The position numbers and the translations under genes are program-made. Below the pieces are notes generated by a model. It saw only the letters and a program-made list of their open reading frames with translations. It was not told the DNA's origin and did no database searches. From Mesorhizobium sp. AR07 (GTDB lineage Bacteria > Pseudomonadota > Alphaproteobacteria > Rhizobiales > Rhizobiaceae), in NCBI RefSeq assembly GCF_024746815.1, contig NZ_CP080525.1, positions 6,380,501 through 6,444,500 of the forward strand: a stretch of 64,000 bases of DNA, in the 5' to 3' direction. How positions within the stretch are numbered: position 1 is the first letter of the stretch; each line of letters starts with the position of its first letter. Shown piece after piece: positions 52,216 to 62,561 of the stretch.

Positions 52216-53012
52216 CCCAAACCACGGTCCAGCGCATCCTGCAGACTAGCCGCCATGCAATTCATCTGACTGAGGGCTTGCAGGAGCCGCAGAAGCCTCT
52301 TCACCCCTATTTGCTGTGCAGGACTTACAGGCGTCATTGCGAGCGGATGCGGCGCTTCATCCGCGAGACGAACGCGACGCGTGAGCGAATAGAAGTCATT
52401 GTTGAGGTTCTTCGCCAGTTGATGGCGGTCGATATGTTCAGAGCCGTGCTGAAAGCGGAAGGCTTGGTAAATATGCCGGCAGAGCTGGCCGAAAGAATCT
52501 CGGGCGGCCGGGGGTTCAGCGCCCAGGGAAAGCCTGATCAAACCGTGGAGCCAGGCGAACCGCTGGTCGCCGGGATTTGCCCTGAAGCGATCGAGCATCT
52601 GGAAGATTTCGGTGTCCACCCGAAAATCTTTGGCTTGCTGAAGAAGGGCACGCCGGGCCGACAGGTCGAAGCGGCGAAACTCATGGTCGCTTTGGACAGG
52701 GTGACGTTCATCAGCGCCAGAGTCATCATCGCGCTCACGCCGCAGTCGCAGCTCGCGGATCCTTCAATTCCCAGGAAACAGTTCTTCGGCATTGATACCG
52801 ATACGTTCGCGGGGATGGAAATCGAGTTTGCCGCTTTAAGCCACGAGTTCTTGGATGCCAACGAGTGCGGCGGTATCTGGAGTCTGGAGCTTGTTGTAGC
52901 CCGAGGGTACCTCCATCGACTTATGGATAATCTCAAGGTGGTGCGCTATCTCGCTGGGAACTATCCGAGCCAGTTTGAGACGTTTCACCGGTTTTTGGAG
53001 CCCGGATTTTGA
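52212..53012 (+). CDS. RepB C-terminal partition-domain protein coupled to the recombinase
   Basis: 266 residues. The C-terminal half (about 110-262) resembles the RepB plasmid-partition domain: LKKGTPGRQVEAAKLMVALDRVTF, LTPQSQLADPS and LELVVARGYLHRLMDNLKVVRYLAGNYP. The N-terminal part lacks a ParB nuclease-like motif, so this is not a full RepB. ATGA overlap with the recombinase implies joint expression. It may bind DNA to guide recombination or hold the element; that role is inference. The gene ends about 110 bases before repeat copy B. Confidence 0.8.
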   Translation: MTQTTVQRILQTSRHAIHLTEGLQEPQKPLHPYLLCRTYRRHCERMRRFIRETNATRERIEVIVEVLRQLMAVDMFRAVLKAEGLVNMPAELAERISGGRGFSAQGKPDQTVEPGEPLVAGICPEAIEHLEDFGVHPKIFGLLKKGTPGRQVEAAKLMVALDRVTFISARVIIALTPQSQLADPSIPRKQFFGIDTDTFAGMEIEFAALSHEFLDANECGGIWSLELVVARGYLHRLMDNLKVVRYLAGNYPSQFETFHRFLEPGF

Positions 53013-53877
53013 GAGGCCGGCTGGAGTGTAATCAAACAGGATCGCCCTGCGCCGTTTGGCTGCGAATGGGGCGACCCGTGCCCAAAGGCGGTCGTTGGTG
53101 GTTCTACAATTCACCGTCGACTGGGGTTCTTGGAAGCTTTTCGAACTTTCTGTCTTGCTCCTCCAGCCGAATTGCGTGTGCTTATGAAAGAGATTGGGAC
53201 TTCAGGTCACATTCTGCGACACACTTGATCGTCTGAGATGTTCGCTCGCCATCGGGGGGTATTGACCTTGACGCAGATGTCAGCGTCTCGTCCCGTATCA
53301 CGCCATCCTCGCGCTCTTGACAGAGGTGTTCGATCGCCATCTGTACCTGCTATGAATAGTCCAGTGCGGCAACGGCAGGAGGATCATTCGGCTCAAGCCG
53401 CTGCATCATTCAAATCAACCGGATTCCTGCCTGGCCTGGCAATACCCACCGATGTGAGCGGCAGCTTGGCCGCCGCATGGCAGGACATGCAGGATGGGTT
53501 GCGGTTGTCGGCCGGGCCGTTGGCAGAGAGAATGATCTATTTGTCCCTTCTTTAGTCTTGGGCAAGCTGGCCGGCTGATGCCAGACAATGCCGACCGTGT
53601 TTGTGAGAAGGCGCGTGATCTATGTGGGGCTCAGATCCGGCTTGAGATGCGCGAGGTACGCTGACGCCGCCCCTGAACGAGGGAGATGTACAGGGCATAC
53701 CCGCTCATGGGGCTAGCGTCGCGAGGGACACATCATATTATCTAGAGATAATGTTTCGGCGATCTTATCAACAGCATTTCTGCAACACTATTTCTTTTTC
53801 TTGGCATATTGCTTGCTCTGTGTTTGGAGGCGGATAAGGCATGGCAAGGGTAATTTCCCTTACTAGCCGGGGGGCAT
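53013..53877. other. Degenerate stretch between the RepB-domain gene and the broken ABC transporter
   Basis: About 865 bases. It holds repeat copy B and small frames, the longest 105 codons at 53238-53555, which has no ribosome site and no recognised domain. The AT-richer part near 53740-53820 with GGAGGCGG at about 53826 looks like a former leader of the following transporter. I see no RNA gene. Confidence 0.5.
53121..53200 (+). repeat. 80-bp direct repeat, copy B
   Basis: Partner of 48821-48900 (66 of 80 identical, no gaps). In one frame it reads TGVLGSFSNFLSCSSSRIAC followed by AYERDWDFR, close to the short frame at 48.8 kb. No start codon leads into it within 40 bases, so this copy is probably a remnant. 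Confidence 0.85.
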
Positions 53878-55654
53878 TTGAACACCGTCACGCCGATAGT
53901 AGCCAGGCTGTACAGCGGCGTCATTTGCTTGACGCTGTTGACGCAATATTTGCGGCAGCCTGCCGATCCGGATGCCATTCGCCACGACCTTGGGCTGGGC
54001 GAACGGGCCGCCGACCGTGTCGACATTGTCAGGGCGGCAAAGAGGCTGAAGCTCAAGGCTAGGATAGTGCAGCCCTCAGTCAAGCGACTGGACCGCCTGC
54101 CGCTGCCCGCCATCGTCGAAAAGGCGGATGGCAGCTTCGCACTCTTGGCGGCGCTTTCATCGGGCAAGGTGCTGCTGCAGGACCCGCAGACTGGAGCGCC
54201 ACAAGAACTGACGCGCGCGGATTTCGAAACGCTGTGGGGCGGCTACGTTATTCTCGTCACCAGCCGGGCCTTCTCGCAAGGCTTTTCGCGGCGCTTTGAT
54301 TTCTCGTGGTTCATTCCCGAAATCATCCGCTACCGCAGGATATTCGCCGAGGTGCTGCTGGCGTCATTCTTCGTGCAGCTGCTTGGTCTCATCTCACCGA
54401 TCTTCTTCCAACTGGTGATCGACAAGGTCCTCGTCCACAACGGCCTGACCACGCTCGAAGTGCTGGTCATCGGTCTGTCGGCGGTGTCGATGTTCGAGGT
54501 GCTGCTCACTGCCCTGCGCACCTATACGACGATCCACACCACCAGCCGCATCGACGTGGCGTTGGGCGCCAAGCTCTTCCATTATCTGCTGGGATTGCCG
54601 ATCGCCTATTTCGAGGCCCGCCAGACCGGCCAGACGGTGGCGCGCGTTCACGAGCTTGAGAACATCCGCGCCTTCCTCACCGGCTCGGCGCTCACCGTAT
54701 TGCTCGACGTGCTGTTCCTGTTCGTGTTCCTCGCGGTGATGTATCTCTACAGCCCGTGGCTGACGCTGATCGTCATCTGCTCGATCCCCGCCTATGTGGC
54801 GCTGTCGATGTCGGTGACGCCGGAGTTCCGCCGTCGCATCGAGGAGAAATTCAATCGGGGCGCCGAAAACCAGACGTTCCTGATCAATAGTCGGCGTCGA
54901 AACGCTGAAGGCGATGGCGGTCGAGCCGCAGATGCAGCGGCGCTGGGAAGACCAGCTTGCCGGCTATGTCGGCGCCGGCTTCCGCACCGCTAGGCTCTCC
55001 AATTTCGCCAGCAACACCGCCCAGCTCATCTCCAAGGCGGTCATCGTGCTGACCATGTGGTTCGGCGCGAGGGCGGTGCTTGCCGGCGACATGACGGTCG
55101 GCCAGCTGGTTGCCTTCAACATCATGGCCGGCCGCGTTTCCGGCCCGGTGTTGCGATTGGCGCAGCTCTGGCAGGATCTGCAGCAGGTGCGGATTTCCGT
55201 CGATCGGTTGGGCGACATCCTGAACGCGCCGCTCGAGCTTTCCGGCGGCGCCGGGCAGGGCTCCTTGCGCAAGATCACCGGCCATGCCGCCTTTGATCAC
55301 GTTACCTTCCGCTACCGCCCTGGTGAGCGCGAGATCCTGAGCGACGTTTCGTTTCAGGTCGAACCCGGCGAGATCATCGGCATTGTCGGGCCGTCCGGTT
55401 CCGGCAAGAGCACTGTCGCCAAGCTGTTGCAGCGGTTGCATGTACCGGAACGCGGCCGCGTGCTGGTCGACGGCGTCGACCTGGCGCTGATCGATCCGCG
55501 CAGCCTGCGCCGGCAGATCGGCGTTGTCTTGCAGGAGAACATCCTGTTTCGCCGCACCATGCGCGAAAACATTGCGCTGGCCGATCCCTCGCTGCCGCTG
55601 GAACTGCAAATGGGATCGCGGCGAAGTTCGCGCAAACTTCAGGCAACCTTTTGA
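53878..55654 (+). pseudogene. Type I secretion ABC transporter (HlyB/LapB-like), frameshifted and truncated
   Basis: A C39-like N-terminal domain without the protease cysteine (to about residue 125), then a membrane domain with HTTSRIDVALGAKLFHYLLGLPIAYFEARQTGQTVAR. Near 54885-54895 the frame breaks inside what should be ...QTFLI-ESVVGVETLKAMAVEPQ; coding continues in a second frame from about 54896 (VGVETLKAM). The ATPase domain has Walker A GPSGSGKST and the Q-loop region but ends after NIALADPSLPLE, before the LSGGQ signature and Walker B. It cannot make a working transporter. TTG 53878 or a shifted ATG 53841 would be its start. Confidence 0.88.
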
Positions 55655-55730
55655 CTTACTTGCAGAATCAGCGGCTGCAGCGTCTTCGGGCAATGCCACC
55701 AGGGCAAAATTATCCACAGGGCATCCAGTT

Positions 55731-55805
55731 TGGCTGGGGCGCCAGGATTCGAACCTGGGAATGTCGGTACCAAAAACCGATGCCTTACCACTTGGCGACG
55801 CCCCA
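55731..55805 (-). tRNA. tRNA-Gln (UUG)
   Basis: Minus-strand sequence begins TGGGGCGTCGCCAAGTGGTAAGG, has the anticodon arm TCGGT-TTTTGGT-ACCGA with UUG anticodon, then the T arm CCCAGGTTCGAATCCTGG and acceptor CGCCCCA, discriminator G and an encoded CCA (55731-55733). All four stems pair. Its 3' end faces the truncated transporter. Confidence 0.97.
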
Positions 55806-55934
55806 ATTGCCGTCAGAGTCGCTTGTGCGGCGCGTTATTAGCAGAGCAGCCGAAAAGCACAATCCTTATGAGCGACAGTGAGAACGCTCAAATAGGGCGG
55901 GCAAATGCGGTGGCGCCAGATGACATACAGCGGG

Positions 55935-56279
55935 CTATTCAGACCACACCGCCATCTCGTTTCCGGCCGGATCGACAAAGTGGAAGCGCCGGCCGCCGGG
56001 AAATGAAAAGATCGGCTTGACGATCGTGCCGCCGGCGCCTTCGACGGCGTCGAGGGTTGCCTCCAGATCCCTGCTGTAGAGCACGGGCAGCGGCTTGGCG
56101 GGCGCTTCTTCGGCGTCGGCCTGGAAGCCTCCGTCCAGGCCTTCGGCAAAGGCCGAATAGGTCGGTCCATAGTCGGTGAACGACCATGCAAAGGCAGCGC
56201 TGTAGAAAGCCTTGAGCCGGTCCAGCGTTCCGCCGGTCGCCGGCATTTCCAGATAGTCGAGTTTTCCGGGCAGTTTCAT
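55935..56279 (-). CDS. VOC family (glyoxalase/bleomycin-resistance-like) protein
   Basis: 114 residues. Two beta-alpha-beta-beta-beta units: LDYLEMPATGGTLDRLKAFYSAAFAWSF and VLYSRDLEATLDAVEGAGGTIVKPIFSFPGGRRFHFVDPAGNEMAVW, the latter ending in the familiar DPxGNxxxxW. Single-domain VOC proteins act as dimers and many have no known substrate. The ATG at 56279 has AGAGGTGCCCC upstream. Confidence 0.88.
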   Translation of the reverse strand: MKLPGKLDYLEMPATGGTLDRLKAFYSAAFAWSFTDYGPTYSAFAEGLDGGFQADAEEAPAKPLPVLYSRDLEATLDAVEGAGGTIVKPIFSFPGGRRFHFVDPAGNEMAVWSE

Positions 56280-56504
56280 GGGGCACCTCTTTGTTCCCTT
56301 TATGTTCTATTCCGAGAGCTCCGGGGTGGCAAGTCTTTTTGCCGCATCTCTGGACAGAGCTTTTGCTTAATCGATTGTAGCGGCCGGATGGCTTTGCCAA
56401 CGCCTTGCCTTTCGCACTGCAGCATCATATCGCTCCACAGTCGGACACGGCGGAACTTTCCGTTTCGCCAATCTTTCCAATCTCCTGCAACCGGAGAGCA
56501 AAGC

Positions 56505-59183
<2,679 letters not shown>

Positions 59184-59308
59184 GATCCATTCGAGCCGAG
59201 CTTACGGATTTGTAAGGTAAGTCACACGAACGTGCTGACGACTTTGCGCAATTTCGACCCCGTTCCCGCCCAGTTTGCGGACTTCCCGCCAATTGCCCCC
59301 GGAAACAG

Positions 59309-60412
59309 ATGTTGCAGAGCTCACCCGCGCCGTTCCGCTCGATCCTGATCATTCAAACGAAGTACATAGGAGATCTCGTCCTCGCCTCGGCACTCGCCGA
59401 AAACCTGCGGCTCGAATTCCCCGACGCCAGGCTCGTGTTTCTGTGCGAGGCGCGCTTCGCGAACTTCGTGATCGCCCACGGCATCGCTTCCGAGGTCGTC
59501 ACGTTCAGGCGTGCCCGCCTGCGCGGCACCACCCTGCAGCGCGGCCAGGAGTTTTACGCCATGCTGCGGGCGTTGCGCCGCTTCCGCTTCGACCTGACGA
59601 TCGACCTGACCGATTCAAAGACGTCGCGCGTCATCACCGGGCTGGTCAAAGCAAAGACCCGCGTCGGCTACAGTCCGACCGAGAGGCCCTTGCGTCGGCT
59701 GGAGCGGCAGCCCGCCAACGTCTTTGCCAAGCCATTTGGTTTTGGTGGCGAGCATTTTGTGTACCGCTATCTTTCACCGCTCCAGGCGCTTGGCGTCGGT
59801 CTGCACGTAACTGTTCCAAGCCTTCAACCGCTGCCGTTCGAGACCGCGAAAGCGTTGGCGCTGCTGGGTAGGCATCATCTTCACCCAAACGCTTTCATCG
59901 CCGTGCATGCCGGTGCAAGCTTCGAGGGGCGACGTTGGCAGCCGGAGCGGTTTGCCGCGGCGATTGGCGAGATTGCGGGCGAAACCGGCCTGGACGTCGT
60001 CCTTGTGGGTGGCCCGGACGAGCGAGAGATTGCCGAACGTATCGTCGCCGAGACAGCGTCGCCTGTCGTCAATCTCGTTGGAACGCTGTCGCTGGAGACC
60101 TTGCTGGCGGTGCTGAAACAGGCCCGGCTGTTTCTCGGCAACGAGAGCGGCCCGATGCACATGGCTGCCGCAGCCGGAACCCCGGTTGTCGGGCTCTTCG
60201 GCTTGACGCCGCCATCGCAGTGGGGTCCCGTTGGCGTGCCCTGCATCGCGCTTCAAGCACCGATGCCTTGCAACTGCGTGGCCAGCGACCTGTGCGGCCG
60301 GCCGGATTTCGGCAAGGCCTACTGCGTCTGGCGACTCGAGGTCAAACCTGTTGTCGACGCGGTGCGAGAACTCCTCTCGCGCACCGATGTGAAGCTGGAG
60401 CGCGCCATCTGA
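59309..60412 (+). CDS. Glycosyltransferase family 9 (heptosyltransferase-like)
   Basis: 367 residues. The start ILIIQTKYIGDLVLASALAENLR is the ADP-heptose transferase N-terminal motif; C-terminal half has FIAVHAGASFEGRRWQPERF and the donor-binding LGNESGPMHMAAAAGTPVVGLFG. It probably adds heptose or a related sugar to lipopolysaccharide core. No adjacent lps gene is present in the window other than the GT25-ligase 12 kb away. Confidence 0.9.
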   Translation: MLQSSPAPFRSILIIQTKYIGDLVLASALAENLRLEFPDARLVFLCEARFANFVIAHGIASEVVTFRRARLRGTTLQRGQEFYAMLRALRRFRFDLTIDLTDSKTSRVITGLVKAKTRVGYSPTERPLRRLERQPANVFAKPFGFGGEHFVYRYLSPLQALGVGLHVTVPSLQPLPFETAKALALLGRHHLHPNAFIAVHAGASFEGRRWQPERFAAAIGEIAGETGLDVVLVGGPDEREIAERIVAETASPVVNLVGTLSLETLLAVLKQARLFLGNESGPMHMAAAAGTPVVGLFGLTPPSQWGPVGVPCIALQAPMPCNCVASDLCGRPDFGKAYCVWRLEVKPVVDAVRELLSRTDVKLERAI

Positions 60413-60623
60413 GAGACTGTTTCGAAATTCGCTCTGGCGAGAAGCAGTCTCTGAGGTCATGCGTCGCGCGCGGGCAACCGGTATAGCCGTGCGATCAGCT
60501 GTTCACCGTGCTGACGGTCAAATTGTCGCGCCGGGCGCTTTTCTGCTATGCATCATCCCGATTTCCGCCTTCAAGCGGGTCTTGGTATGCCTGCTTGAAA
60601 TTACCGGTCAGGAATTCGGTTTG

Positions 60624-61364
60624 ATGCGCCTGCTGCAAAGAAATCTCTGCGTGATCGCCATGTCGCTGGCGGTGGTGTCCAGCGGCCATGCCGCACCGCT
60701 CGTGGAGCCGACGCTGCACATCAAACCGGATGCAGGCGGACCCGGCCGCGTCGCCTTGACGCTCGACGCCTGCGGCGGACAGACCGACGACCGGATCCTT
60801 TCGGCGCTGGTGGAAAACAAGATCCCGGCCACTATTTTCGTGACCGGCATCTGGCTGAAGCGCAACGCCACCGCCGTCGAGATCATGCGGGCGCATCCCG
60901 ACCTGTTCGAACTGGAAAATCACGGCGGCCGTCATATCCCGGCCGTCGACACGCCGCAGAAAATCTATGGCATCCGCAGTGCCGGCAGCCCGGACGCCGT
61001 GCTGGCCGAGGTCGAGTCGGGGGTTGCCGCCCTCGCCAGGACAGGCGAGCCGGCGCCAAAATGGTTTCGTGGGGCAACCGCCGAATACAGCCCGTCGGCC
61101 ATCGCCATGATCCGCAAACTTGGCTTCAAGATCGCGGGGTTCTCGATAAACGGCGACGGTGGCTCATTGCTCGGCGCCAAGGAAACCGCGCGGCGCATTG
61201 CGGCGGCCAAGGACGGTGACGTCATCATCTCGCACATCAACCAGCCGACCCATGCGGCCGGCGAAGGCGTGGTGCAGGGGCTTCTGGCGCTCAAGGCCAG
61301 GGGCCTGACCTTCGTGCGGCTCGACGACGCCGACGGCGTCGGCAATCACGGCACCACGGACTGA
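60624..61364 (+). CDS. Secreted polysaccharide-deacetylase-like protein
   Basis: 246 residues with a signal peptide (about 1-25). The NodB-fold motif I appears as VALTLDACGGQTDDRI, where one of the usual two aspartates (TFDDG) is alanine; motif II (H-x3-H) is seen as ENHGGRHIPAVD; motif at the end DGDVIISHINQPTHAAGEG. Metal binding may be kept but the changed motif I makes activity uncertain. ATG 60624 follows AGGAATT. Confidence 0.82.
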   Translation: MRLLQRNLCVIAMSLAVVSSGHAAPLVEPTLHIKPDAGGPGRVALTLDACGGQTDDRILSALVENKIPATIFVTGIWLKRNATAVEIMRAHPDLFELENHGGRHIPAVDTPQKIYGIRSAGSPDAVLAEVESGVAALARTGEPAPKWFRGATAEYSPSAIAMIRKLGFKIAGFSINGDGGSLLGAKETARRIAAAKDGDVIISHINQPTHAAGEGVVQGLLALKARGLTFVRLDDADGVGNHGTTD

Positions 61365-61378
61365 CCGCGGCGGCGGCT

Positions 61379-61430
61379 CAGCCCGGCTGAAAATTGTTTC
61401 AGCCCGGCTGAAAATTGTTCAGCCCGGTTT
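61379..61430. repeat. 20/21-bp tandem duplication overlapping the DUF427 stop codon
   Basis: CAGCCCGGCTGAAAATTGTT at 61379-61399 (with one extra T) and 61400-61419, followed by a third partial CAGCCCGG at 61420. The stop codon of the minus-strand gene (61419-61421) lies at the junction. Looks like a recent slip duplication. Confidence 0.85.
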
Positions 61431-61808
61431 TGCTTCGATGGTGACCTTGCTGGCGTAGAACGCGCCGTGGTTACGGATTTCAGCCATTTCGTCGAAAGGT
61501 CGTTCGTAGGCCCACATCGCATTCTGGCCGGTCCCGCCGGCCGGCAGCACGCTCCAATAGCTGGCATCGCCCTTGTAGGGGCAATGGGTCGAGTGCTCTG
61601 TGCTGCTGAGCTTGCCGAAATCGATGTCGGCGAACGGAATGTAGAAGGCTGTTGGATAGGGGGGCTCGGTCAGCACCTTGGCCTTCGCTGACGAAGCGAT
61701 AACCGTGTCTCCAACGCGTACGGTGACGGTGCCGACATAGGGCACGATGGTGATGATCTTGTCGGGATTGCGTTGGAAGCCGGGTGCGGGATTGGCGATC
61801 TGATCCAT
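61419..61808 (-). CDS. DUF427 family protein
   Basis: 129 residues. The DUF427 core: VRVGDTVIASSAKAKVLTEPPYPTAFYIPFADIDF, then STHCPYKGDASYWSV and AMWAYERPFDEMAEIRNHGAFY. The conserved HCPYKG loop is intact. Function unknown. GGAGAC lies upstream of ATG 61808; a start at 61907 would add an unsupported 33 residues. Confidence 0.92.
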   Translation of the reverse strand: MDQIANPAPGFQRNPDKIITIVPYVGTVTVRVGDTVIASSAKAKVLTEPPYPTAFYIPFADIDFGKLSSTEHSTHCPYKGDASYWSVLPAGGTGQNAMWAYERPFDEMAEIRNHGAFYASKVTIEAKPG

Positions 61809-61993
61809 GTGGGGGTCTCCTTGCCTCGGCTTTAAGGTGTGTCGCGCAGGCGCATTGCGCAAGACCTGCTGTCGCGAAGCGCAAGACCTATTGTCGCCAA
61901 GCGACACTCAAACCACTTGCCCAGGCGTGGCTGCCCGATCTCACCTTTTTGAAGATGGCCCAGTTCTTGAAAGACGGCCCAGTCTGTCGAGCG

Positions 61994-62350
61994 TCAGGCG
62001 GCGGCCTTGAACGCATCCATGAGCCCGGCATAGGCGGCTGCGATACCGGCCACCGGGTTGCTGCTTCGCGACACGGTCTCGACCTTCAAGGAGCCACCGC
62101 CGGTCGGCAAGGTCAGCAGCAGGAACTGGCGATTGCCGCCGTCGCCGACGGATGCGGCCGCGACGTGCTGGCCTTCGCCCTGGCTCTGGACGCACATTTT
62201 GAACAGCAGCGTGCCGCCGACCGCTTCGAGCGCGCCGCCGACGACTTCAACAAACTCATCTTCGGAAACAGTCTTTGTATCCGGCGCCAGATCGGCCAGA
62301 CTTTCGGCAAGCGAATTTTCGAGGGCCTTATCGTCGAGTTGCGCGTCCAT
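61994..62350 (-). CDS. Conserved-looking small acidic protein of unknown function
   Basis: 118 residues, acidic N-terminal half (LDDKALENSLAESLADLAPD), then a beta-rich centre (GGTLLFKMCVQSQGEGQHVAAAS) and a C-terminal helix (NPVAGIAAAYAGLMDAFKAAA). AGAGGTTCG precedes the ATG. No domain is recognised. It faces away from the acyl-CoA ligase start with a 210-base gap that shows nothing else. Confidence 0.65.
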   Translation of the reverse strand: MDAQLDDKALENSLAESLADLAPDTKTVSEDEFVEVVGGALEAVGGTLLFKMCVQSQGEGQHVAAASVGDGGNRQFLLLTLPTGGGSLKVETVSRSSNPVAGIAAAYAGLMDAFKAAA

Positions 62351-62561
62351 GCGAACCTCTTTCAGTCGCCAATCGCCCCCCTTTGCCCGTTAACGAAGCT
62401 TAACGCCGACGATGGCCGGATTGTGGCGGTTTTCTCGGTCATTTCGATCAATGCCGCGCTTGTCCGTGCTGGTGGCTGGACAATCCGCCGGTTCGCACCA
62501 CAATGGCACGCAAAGCTCGGCGGCACGAAAAGCTCGGCGCAAAAGCATAGGGGAGGAACGA

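Noticed and set aside
53238..53555. 105-codon plus-strand frame
   Set aside because: No ribosome site, no domain, located in decayed DNA; kept only as part of the intergenic note.
61379..61430. Attachment-site-like duplication
   Set aside because: Short local tandem copies at a stop codon with no integrase or tRNA nearby; slip duplication is simpler.
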